DNA from: Arabidopsis thaliana
Taxonomy: Eukaryota > Streptophyta > Magnoliopsida > Brassicales > Brassicaceae
Length of the DNA stretch: 64,000 nucleotides
NCBI RefSeq assembly: GCF_000001735.4
Contig: NC_003076.8
Span: 8,556,001-8,620,000 of the forward strand
Direction: 5' to 3'
A program made the position numbers and the translations under genes. The stretch's first letter is position 1, and the number at the start of each line of letters is the position of its first letter. Of this stretch, positions 55,532 to 64,000 are shown in pieces. The notes under the pieces were generated by a model. That model worked only from the letters and a program-made list of their open reading frames with translations. It was not told the DNA's origin and searched no databases.

Positions 55532-55960
55532 TTTTTTTTTTTTTTTCATCTAAAATTAATTAAATCTCAAAAGAGTCATTCCTGAGGAAGGTTGTTTACG
55601 TAAGTGATATGGTTGGACATGAACTTTACGCGGTAAATTATCCGCTTTAACATTTGCACTATAAGAAATTAAAGATAAAGAAAAACTTGAAAATTCTTCC
55701 TTGTTATTCTGCAATTCCTCCAAATACACTGAGAAGGTCGGCCATTCGGTTGGAGAAGACACCATCTTCACCAGATCTGAAGAGTCTGTAAGAAACACAA
55801 CATCTTGATTGTCGGCGCCAATCATGCACTTCATCGCCCATAGAAGAGCTTCCACTTCGGCATGTAGTGAGGATAGCCTTCGTCTGAGGTTTGCTGCTCC
55901 CATTGTTAGCGTCTCTTCATTTGCTAATGTACAGTATCATCATGTCCCAGAAAAAAAGTC
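55532..55960 (-). mobile_element. 5'-truncated LINE relic: RNase H domain plus poly(A)
   Basis: The minus-strand frame 55903-55556 encodes LRRRLSSLHAEVEALLWAMK, then VVFLTDSSDLVKMVSSPTEWP, then NVKADNLPRKVHVQP, the second half of a plant LINE-type RNase H (RVT_3) domain with the Glu, Asp and final Asp present but the first Asp strand missing. Its stop is followed on the minus strand by a run of A (plus-strand T run, about 55531-55548), i.e. a retrotransposon tail. This looks like a 5'-truncated insertion just downstream of DUF1336-A. No target-site duplication found. Confidence 0.65.
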
Positions 55961-57959
55961 GTTTTTTTTCAAAATCAACTTTTACTTTTATACTCTCACC
56001 GTTTTAAATTAGTTGGCAATTAAAGTTTTTTAACGAATATAAAAATGATTCAGTTTTTCTGTTTTAGCCCTAAAGTAATGTCTTATTTTGTTTAATATCA
56101 TTAATAAATATGTTTAAAAAATTATAACATAACTAAAAAATCTGTTAAATATCGGCATTGAAAACTGAAGAAAACTGAAAAAAAAAACTAATTTAAAACA
56201 AAACTGAACTTCTAAGAAAACAACTAATAAAAACGGAAATGGTGTTATATATCCAAACAATTTTACTATTAATTTTTATTATTTATACAACCAAACACAA
56301 TTAAGATGTTTTAACATTAATTATAAAATATCTATACATATTTCACAATTGTTATAAGAGATATTTAAAAGATATGTGTAAATTTAAAACAATGAATTTT
56401 TTTATCATCTATCATCAAAAATACATAGTTTATAAAAATCTATTAAAAATTGTCTATAATGTGATTCAAAATTTTAAAACAGACATATATTACTACATCG
56501 GCTAAAATATTTAGACAATGATCCATAATCATATTACAAATAAGATCAAAATGAATTCAAATCCGAATGAGAAAGAACCTTATAACTTAACAAGCATCCA
56601 AATTTAAAAGTTTTTATATAGTTTAATTCGGTTTAGTTAAACTGTATAATTTTACTAGATATAGTAATTTTTATATTTTAATATATATTTCTATATATAT
56701 ATTATAATTGATATATTTAAAATCAACAAATTTTAATAATAATAAGAATATTTAAACATAAAAAATGAAAATTAACATTGAAAGAGTTATATGGAGAGAC
56801 ATGTTTGAATCAACATTAATAAAAATTTAAAATATCATTAACCCGTCATTTCAATACGATTAAATCCTCATTTTCTTATTTTTTAACTTCATCAATATTA
56901 GACATATCAATTGTGTCATTTAGGTAAGATTGTATAAAATAAAATTCATTTAGCAATTTATTTCTTTTGGCCAAAATTCAGTTTATACCAACAATGATTT
57001 TTTCAATATATAATCACTCAGCAATTATATAGTAAAAAAATCAAAAATTAGCCACACAAATAATTAGCTACAGAATTTAAAGAGTTTATTATAAAATGGA
57101 AAATTAAACATGTTGAAATTTAGACCCGCCGTACATCATTTCTTAATGAAATGTATGTTTTCGTATTTATGATTATACAAATGTAGCCTAAAATATCATT
57201 ATCGTAAAATATAAATATTTTAAAAAACTTACTTCAAGTGTTTATATATGATACATAGTCATAAAATTTTAAAATTTGTAATCGTCTTCGATGTACTGTG
57301 GGGTCAATCCCAAGTTAATTATTATTTTGTTTTCAGGATCATGTTTTGTATATTTTGTTTTGTCCATTTAGTAATCCATATATAAATTTTTTTAAAAATT
57401 ATCGTAATCCATAAATAAATAAAATTTAGAAATTAAATTTAGAATAAGTTTGTGAAATTTCGTCTCATTTCGTTTACTCATAATTTGTGCAGCTAAAAAA
57501 TTATGTGGTTTTAGGTGTACCCAAAAAATTTACTAAAATAAAGATAAATTATTTTGATCGGATCCTAATCATGCAAACCAACCAACATCATTGATTTAAA
57601 TCATTCTTCTTTGACTTCTACTTAAAAACTAGCTAAAAGGGTCTATTTGTATACAAAAAAGTTTCATGCTCTATATGCCTATATAACTAGCGTAGAAAAA
57701 AGTTTGATACTAGCGTAGGCTGCGTAGCTGCACTACAGTTCTTTAAAGGTTTATGTTATACATGGAATTCAAATCGTTGGGATATCAATGCTCAAAAGCT
57801 GGTTTAAAGGAGTATCTACAATTCATAAGTCTAAACCTACCATATTTACTATGCTTATTTTGCGTATGTAATATATAACGATGTCAACTTTTCAATTTAG
57901 TGTCTCATCCACGCTATCTTCTGTCTGCGTCTTTGTATATGTTTGTGTTTTACCAGCGC
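55961..57959. other. AT-rich transposon-derived spacer
   Basis: No coding region. Reverse complement of ~56495-56555 ('gatcttattt..aatatg.ttatg.atcattgtctaaatatttta') matches the interior of the Helitron-like element at ~46012-46058, and 'tttagacccgccgtacatca' at 57119 resembles the Helitron end 'tttaacccgcggtacaccgc'. The region probably contains one or two decayed Helitron-family copies with boundaries I cannot fix. Confidence 0.4.
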
Positions 57960-58740
57960 TATCCTCTATTTGTGTCCCTGCATCTCCATCTCACCCACAT
58001 CTGCATCTGCGTTTGACTTATCCTCAATTTCAATTTCCTCATCTTTTTGGTGTTGAAGAAGTGGATAACCTCTCTTCCAATCTAACTCAGAGAATACATA
58101 ATTATTCTTCAACAAGTGCATAAGAACATTATCGTCTTCTTCTTCATTCAAATCACCAAGAACACTAATTACCTCAAGATCTTCTTCTTTACTCATAATT
58201 TGTTCATAAGAAGGCTGAACAATAGATAAATATCTCGCACAAACAAGAAAACGATCTGATTTATCGTCGGGTCGAGCATAAGCCTTTTCTAATTCTGACA
58301 CAGATCCCAACAGCCATAGCTGCAATTCCATGGAAAACTTTTAAGATAAATCTTCGTAACACCACCATGTCAAATGCGTCTTTTCTCAGGGATACACATG
58401 AATATTCTTTTTTGCATTGGTCAAATACTCTTTTGGAACCGAATATTTTGTAATGCCATATGACAGCAGGAAGACGATCAAAATTGCAATCAACATAGCA
58501 AGCTATAGCAAGCCGTAGCTTGCTTTCCTAACCATCTAAGACCTCTAATTGTGCTATCAACTCATCCACTTTGATAGGGGGTTTGTCAGGCAACAAAGGT
58601 CAATCACACTCAAAATCTACTGGGACTTTATCTTCTTTTATCCAGCATGGTAATCCTGTGACAAGATAAAACTCAGTCAATGAAAATCTCATCGACTTGT
58701 TGTTGATGTAAAATCAAATCTCGTCTTTCCTTGACAACAT
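57960..58740 (-). pseudogene. DUF1985-type (Ulp1/MULE-associated) relic
   Basis: On the minus strand, pieces in several frames read in order: MRFSLTEFYLVTGLPCWIKE, then PLLPDKPPIKVDELIAQLEV, a stop, SKLRLAIACYVDCNFDRLPA + VIWHYKIFGSKRVFD, a frame change, then MELQLWLLGSVSELEKAYAR followed by RFLVCARYLSIVQPSYEQIM and an acidic tail. The 'FSLxEFxxVTGLxC' start and the 'Rxxxxxxxxxxxxx..' middle resemble the DUF1985 domain found in Arabidopsis proteins carried by Mutator-like (Kaonashi) elements with Ulp1-like proteases. Stops and frame changes show it is dead. Family assignment is tentative. Confidence 0.5.
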
Positions 58741-60008
58741 AAGCTGTCTTACACAAACACAAACACAATTAAATTTGAGATTGATTAACATATAAATATA
58801 TTTTGTTCAAAAAAAAGATTAACATATATTAATTCAAATAGATTTTGGTTCCAGATGGATACCCAAAACCATCATTTATGAGTTTCGTCTATACACAGAA
58901 AAAGAATTTTGGGTTGAAAATGCGTTATGTCTAATTACTAACTATTTTATTTGGATCTTGTTCAATTAGTCGTAAATACCCAATGAATATATATTAAAAA
59001 AACAATTCATCTCTTCTCTCCTTCTTTTTCGAATATTAGCTTCAAAACTTATAATATAATCCCACAGATGACTATCTATTCGAGTCCTCTCTCATAATGC
59101 ATAAGAGTAAGACCCATTGTTCCAATTATGTGCAAACATAGTTAAATTTGAAAATTTTCATGTACTCATTTAAATTTAATATAAGAAACCAAAATTTATA
59201 GACACATTTGTGTTCAACATGTGTCTATTCAAACAAAGCATAAGATTTTTTATTCAACCAAAAACACAAAATCACATTAATAAGTTCAATTTTGAGTTGG
59301 AAGAAATCATAGAAATTGATAATCATGGTTCAATTTCTTGACCTAAACGAAATAAAATCAGATATGATTTGTCACCGAATCTATTTTAACTTCAAAATTT
59401 GGTTCAAAATAGACAGATTAATATTGTCAATTCGTGGGGGCGTTTTTGGATTGAAAACCATAAAATTTAAGATTAATGTTATTTACAAATTATTCTACTT
59501 AAATACAATACTTGTGTAGCTTAATAAAATCATACACAAAATACATTTATATGTGTGTAAAACCTTAAAATACATCATAAATTAAGTACTTTGTAAAACT
59601 TGTATATGATCTTATAAACCTTATAAAATTTTATAAACTCTTCATATTTATTAAGAGGTATATTTGGAAATAGACAGTTGAATCGAGCATTTGTGAAAAA
59701 TGACACTATCAAAATTTTCCTACTTTTTATTTAATTTGATCATCTGTATTTTTCAGATTATTTTGTTATTGGTCGAGTAAAAAAAAGGAATCATTTATAT
59801 AGTTTCTTAAAAGAAAAACCAACCTTATCAAACTATACAGATGTAAGTTGCGTTACCCGTATTTTAATAGAAACAGTCTGACATTCATAAACAAACGGTC
59901 CAGTAAACAAATCGTGTTAAAATCTCATTTTACGAATACGTACTAATAGAATCAGATCCCATCATATGAATAAGAGTCAACGAGAGAGAGATCAACGAAT
60001 CACACGCC
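58741..60008. other. Intergenic region upstream of DUF1336-B
   Basis: AT-rich; from about 59330 it aligns with the upstream regions of copies A and C ('aaaatagacagattaatatt', 'aaaaccataaaatttaagat', 'acattcataaacaaacggtc'), so the tandem duplication unit includes at least ~650 bp of upstream DNA. Confidence 0.55.
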
Positions 60009-60869
60009 ATGAACCAAACCAAAACCACTGACGACAATAACAACAATTCCAAACCGGACGAAACCGAATCAACCACCACCGTACCGGAATGGATAACCGA
60101 AACAATCAACGGTGGATCCTTCCACCACGTAGATCTCGAAACCGGAACCAACGGCTGGGCTTCACCACCAGGCAACGTCTTCTCTCTCCGCTCCAACAAC
60201 TACTTCACCACAAAACAAAAATCTCCCGGCGGAGATTACCTCCTCTCTCTCATCGCCGTAGACTGGCTCAAATCCACCACAAAGAAACTCGATCACATCC
60301 TCTGTCGTCCCGATAACCGTGTAATCCACGCTCTCGAAACATCCCAATCTCGCAGTTTCATCTTCGCCGTGAATTTCCAGATCCCAGGGAAAGAACACTA
60401 CCACTTAGTCCTCTACTTCGCAACAGAAAAACCAATCCCTTCCGATTCAATCCTCCACAAATTCATCAATATAGACGACGACTCGTTTCGCAACGAGAGA
60501 TTCAAAGTTGTTACCAATGTTGTGAAAGGTCCATGGGTGGTCAAAGCAACAGCTGGGAAACTCGGTGCGTTTCTTGCTGGGAAGGTTGTGAAATGTAGTT
60601 ACTATAGAGGAGCTAATTATTTTGAGGTTGATGTTGATTTTAGTATCTCGGCGATTTATTCGGCACTTGTGAGGCTTACGTTGGGGTATGTTACGAATTT
60701 GGTGGCTGATGTTGGTTTTGTTGTGGAGGCGCAAACGGAGGAGGAGTTGCCCGAGAGATTGATTGGTGGTGGTAGAGTCTGTTATATGGAGTTATCGTCG
60801 GCGTTTTTGGTTGATGATGGGAAGAAGATGGGTGCGGCGGAAGGAAATCACAGCGAGGATGAGATTTGA
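60009..60869 (+). CDS. DUF1336 (EDR2 C-terminal domain) protein, tandem copy B
   Basis: Intronless, 286 residues, same domain layout as copy A: VPEWITETINGGSFHHVDLE, GNVFSLRSNNYF, SPGGDYLLSLIAVDWL, FIFAVNFQIPGKEHYHLVLY, FRNERFKVVTNVVKGPWVVK, LGYVTNLVADVGFVVEAQTE, ELPERLIGGGRVCYMELSSA, ending MGAAEGNHSEDEI. It is the most diverged of the three copies (for example KLGAFLAGKVVKCSYYRGAN where A and C have KFGAFVAGKAMKC). An uninterrupted frame and substitutions that keep the domain intact suggest it is functional. Function unknown; the related EDR2 protein is a negative regulator of defence cell death, but whether these single-domain forms share that role is not known to me. Confidence 0.87.
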   Translation: MNQTKTTDDNNNNSKPDETESTTTVPEWITETINGGSFHHVDLETGTNGWASPPGNVFSLRSNNYFTTKQKSPGGDYLLSLIAVDWLKSTTKKLDHILCRPDNRVIHALETSQSRSFIFAVNFQIPGKEHYHLVLYFATEKPIPSDSILHKFINIDDDSFRNERFKVVTNVVKGPWVVKATAGKLGAFLAGKVVKCSYYRGANYFEVDVDFSISAIYSALVRLTLGYVTNLVADVGFVVEAQTEEELPERLIGGGRVCYMELSSAFLVDDGKKMGAAEGNHSEDEI

Positions 60870-62566
60870 GATTTGAAATTTGAAACGAAGATACGTCAAC
60901 GCTTACTTTCTTTTTTTTTTCTTTTTTTTTCTGGGTTTCTTGGTGAGTTTATTATATAGAATCTTTTAATCTTTTTAATAATAAAGATTGATAGTTTTGA
61001 AGTTTAGAGTTTTTGTTGAGTAGAATTTTTACTATCCAATGATAGAATCTTCGAGTGAAATCCTTAAGTGAAATTTTTTTATTAGTCCGTGAAAAAGAGT
61101 GTTTATTGGTAAAAAGAAGAGTGTGTATTAGGTTAAAGAAGAGTGTTTATTGGGTGAAAGAAGAGTGTGTATTAGATTAAAGAAGAGTGTTTAATCGGTT
61201 CGTTTAGAAAACTTTAATTCATTTCCAATAGTTTCTCTGCATATCTAACCAAACGAATCAGAGACAAATCATCACGAATAGTTCTAAATCGCTAAGATTT
61301 TCATAAACAAAAAAAACAATTTATCAAATCAAAACACATGTAACCAATGTTATTCATAACCCTAAAACGTTGACTAATCAGAGAAAAGTGACATATACTT
61401 ATCAATAAACAAAAATAAAATGAAGATCATCATAACCAATTCTTCTAAATCACTAAGAAAAAGGTTAATACCTGAAAGATTTGTGCGTCATGATCACAAG
61501 GATTTGTGAAACAATTGAAGCAACGGACAAAGATTCAATCACACGATTATTTTATGAAATCATCAGAAGCGATTTTTAAATTAAACGATGAATCAAATAC
61601 AAAATTAAAATCGATAAGAATAAGATCTGTAGTAAACCTGATTGATTTTGCGTTAATAGGAAGGTTTTTGATTCAATCCCAAAAGAGATTTCGCCAAAGA
61701 ATGATTCCATCCATCAGACATCACTGTGATTATTGTCTTCATCTTTGAAGCAATAGGCTAATCGAGAAAAAGTTTCAGAGGAAGAAACACAGAAAGTGCA
61801 CAATGAAAAATAGCCACGTAACCGAACTTTAACATTAGAAAAAACTCTAAACTTAGGTGCGTTTCTAAGCTTTTATTATTATTTTGATTTAATTTTTGCT
61901 CATTTAACTTAAGAATTCATCTTTAGAAACTGTTAAGGATCACCAATGGAGGTGGTGGTCTGAGTTATTAAAAAAGGTTGATTATTGAATCATTGTGAAT
62001 TTGTGATATTGGTTACAATCTAAAAGAGTTTTTCTCTTTAGGGTTTATGTCTTATTTTGCTCTCTTAATAAGCTTTTCAGGAGCATGAATTTTATTGTTT
62101 TGAGGATTTTAGCTTTTAAGGAGCTTTATTCAAATGCATATTTATAATAGTGTTATTTTAATTTATTTTTTATAAAATTATTTGTTGGTTTGAATTGAAA
62201 ACACAAAATTTATGATCATAAAACCCAAACGAAAAATATATCAAATATAATTTGTTATATATCAATTCTTTGAAAATAGACAGATACAAATTATTATTTC
62301 GTGAGAGATTTGTTGAAATTAAAAACCATAAAATTTAAGATTGTTGTTATTTATAAATTAGACACAGCTCATTCAATAACACCATCTTACTCAAAGAGAA
62401 ACCAACCCTCTCAAACTAAAAAAATGTTTAAGTTTAAATATGCATAATTTAATGAAAACAGCCTCACATTAATAAACTAAACGGTCCAATGACTCGTATT
62501 TTAAATTTCATTTAGGGATAATCAGATCCCACCACATGAGAGAGAGATCTCAACGAATCACACACC
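60870..62566. other. Spacer between DUF1336-B and -C with a ~1-kb extra segment
   Basis: The DUF1336-B 3' flank 'acgtcaacgcttactttc' + T-run (60894-60930) matches the C 3' flank (63483-63505), but the next shared block 'tctgagttattaaaaaa' is 1 kb away here (61953) and adjacent in C (63514). The intervening DNA includes the 22-bp minisatellite at 61091-61201 and a plus-strand frame at 61506-61748 without recognisable motifs. The final ~300 bp are the promoter of copy C. Confidence 0.6.
61091..61201. repeat. Minisatellite, about five ~22-bp units
   Basis: Units of the form 'aagaagagtgtttattgggt' and 'aagaagagtgtgtattagat' alternate head to tail: 'gaaaaagagtgtttattggt', 'aagaagagtgtgtattaggt', 'aagaagagtgtttattgggt', 'aagaagagtgtgtattagat', 'aagaagagtgtttaatcggt'. 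The alternation suggests a higher-order unit of ~45 bp duplicated once. Confidence 0.85.
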
Positions 62567-63465
62567 ATGAACCAAACCGAAACCACCACTGACGACGATA
62601 ACAACAATTCCAAACCGGCCGAAACCGAATCAACCACCACCGCACCGGAATGGATAACCGAAACAATCAACGGTGGATCCTTCTGCCACGTAGATCTCGA
62701 AACCGGAACCAACGGCTGGGCTTCACCCCCAGGCAACGTCTTCTCTCTCCGCTCAAATAACTACTTCACCCCCACAAAACAAAAATCTCCTGGCGGCGAT
62801 TACCTCCTCTCTCTCGCCGCCGTAGACTGGCTCAAATCCACCACAAAGAAACTCGATCACATCCTCTCTCGTCCCGATAACCGTGTAATCCACGCTCTCA
62901 AAACATCCCAATCTAGTAGCTTCATCTTCGCCGTTAATTTCCAGGTCCCAGGGAAAGAACACTACAACTTGGTTTCTACTTCGCAACACAAAAACCAATC
63001 CCTTCAGATTCACTCCTCCACAAATTCATCAATACAGACGAAGATTCATTTCGCAACGAGAGGTTCAAAATCGTTAGCAATGTTGTGAAAGGTCCTTGGG
63101 TTGTTAAAGCAGCAGCTGGGAAATTTGGTGCATTTGTTGCTGGGAAGGCTATGAAGTGTAGTTATCATAGAGGAGATAATTATTTTGAGGTTGATGTTGA
63201 TATAAGTAGCTCGGCGATTATGACGGCGCTTATTAGGTTTATGTTGGGGTATGTTACGTATTTAATGGTTGATATTGGTTTTGTTGTGGAAGCGCAAACG
63301 GAGGAGGAGTTGCCGGAGAGATTGATTGGTGGTGCTAGGATTTGTCATATGGAGTTATCGTCGGCGTTTGTGATTTATGATGATGTTGATGGGAAGAAGA
63401 GTTCGCAGCAACGGCGGAGAATGATGGGTGCGGCGGAAGGAAATCACAGCGAGGATGAGGATTGA
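62567..63465 (+). pseudogene. DUF1336 protein, tandem copy C, disrupted by a 1-bp deletion
   Basis: From ATG 62567 the frame follows copies A and B through VNFQVPGKEHYNLV and then shifts: the DNA reads 'aacttggtttctacttcg' at 62965-62982 where copy A has 'aacttggtcttctacttcg', one C missing after 62973. The original frame resumes in homology as NVVKGPWVVKAAAGKFGAFV and runs to the stop at 63465 (MGAAEGNHSEDED). The frameshifted product would be 173 residues with a nonsense tail. All other parts of the domain are preserved and the promoter region is present, so the lesion seems recent. The body resembles copy A but the 3' end and flank resemble copy B, suggesting gene conversion or unequal crossing-over. 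A sequencing error is the main alternative. Confidence 0.85.
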
Positions 63466-64000
63466 GATTTGAAACGAAGATACGTCAACGCTTACTTTTT
63501 TTTTTTGTTGGGATCTGAGTTATTAAAAAAAATTGATTATTTTGTTTCCACGAGGTGGGCAAGATTTGAGATTAGTTTTTTTTTATATATATAATGTAAA
63601 AAATTTGGCAAAATTAATAAATATGTTTTGTTTATTTCTAAAGTAGAACATCATTTTTTAATTATCTAAACATGATTCAACTAATAATAAAACAATTTAA
63701 CAAATTAAAGAATCAAATTTATTAATTTTATTTTAAAAACTAAAAACATCATTTATGTTAAAAGAAATTTTTCAATGATATATCAGAAAATTACTTACAT
63801 TATGATCGGTACGAAAATAATATTTATCATATTTGAAAACATAGAAAGTGGCGCCATAATATTTAAATCTATTAATCTGTAGTGTCTTGTGTGATACAAT
63901 GCTAGCTTGTCAACACGATAAGCTGCGAAGTTTCATTGAACTGAAGAGTATAGCTTGTGCGATACATTCAAATGTAAATTTGACACTTGTTAAATGCAAA
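63466..64000. other. 3' flank of DUF1336-C
   Basis: AT-rich sequence up to the end of the window. The first ~75 bp match the 3' flank of DUF1336-B. No gene is seen. Confidence 0.55.

Noticed and set aside
55556..55903. Host RNase H-like gene downstream of DUF1336-A
   Set aside because: Lacks the first catalytic Asp strand and is followed by a poly(A) run, so better explained as a truncated LINE.
61506..61748. 80-codon plus-strand frame between DUF1336-B and -C
   Set aside because: No recognisable motif, AT-rich codon use, and it lies inside a probable insertion.

Overview
The window is plant nuclear DNA: AT-rich, with widely spaced split genes whose splice sites can be placed by eye, and many transposable-element remnants. 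Gene content and order match my memory of Arabidopsis thaliana chromosome 5 from about AT5G24890 to AT5G25020 (OXS3-like, CYP714A2, CYP714A1, GDU5, COL4, PP2C, CYP71A15, CYP71A14, ABC1 kinase, tandem DUF1336 genes). Spliced models give 525, 532, 131, 362, 447, 496 and 497 residues for CYP714A2, CYP714A1, GDU5, COL4, the PP2C, CYP71A15 and CYP71A14, the lengths I recall for A. thaliana. It is therefore A. thaliana or a very close relative; locus names are from memory, not from a search.

Layout. 0-7.8 kb: an OXS3-like gene in AT-rich DNA with a small tandem repeat. 7.8-14.3 kb: the tandem gibberellin-modifying P450s CYP714A2 and CYP714A1 (minus strand); a MITE-like insertion lies in intron 1 of CYP714A2. 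15.5-21.9 kb: a 6.3-kb LINE with 15-bp target-site duplications, an intact ORF1 and an ORF2 broken only by one early TAG. 21.9-33.4 kb: a gene-poor stretch with GDU5, SINE-like and MITE-like elements, a 739-bp non-autonomous retroposon with a 12-bp target-site duplication and a LINE-like 3' tail, and a 340-bp foldback. 33.4-37.6 kb: COL4 and a PP2C in tail-to-tail orientation. 38-47.2 kb: CYP71A15 and CYP71A14 plus a deleted third CYP71A copy; intron 1 of CYP71A14 holds a Helitron-like element nested in a MITE. 48.3-53.4 kb: an ABC1-family atypical kinase with 13 coding exons, one intron having a GC donor, and two small plus-strand genes. 54.5-63.5 kb: three tandem DUF1336 (EDR2 C-terminal type) genes; the third carries a 1-bp deletion and looks like a mosaic of the other two. 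LINE RNase H and DUF1985-type relics lie between the first two copies.

The genes do not form one pathway. The recurring process is local duplication (CYP714A, CYP71A, DUF1336) followed by transposon insertion into introns and spacers. The CYP714A pair is tied to gibberellin inactivation/hydroxylation, COL4 to light, flowering and stress transcription, GDU5 to amino-acid export, and the ABC1 kinase to organellar lipid/quinone regulation; these roles come from family knowledge.
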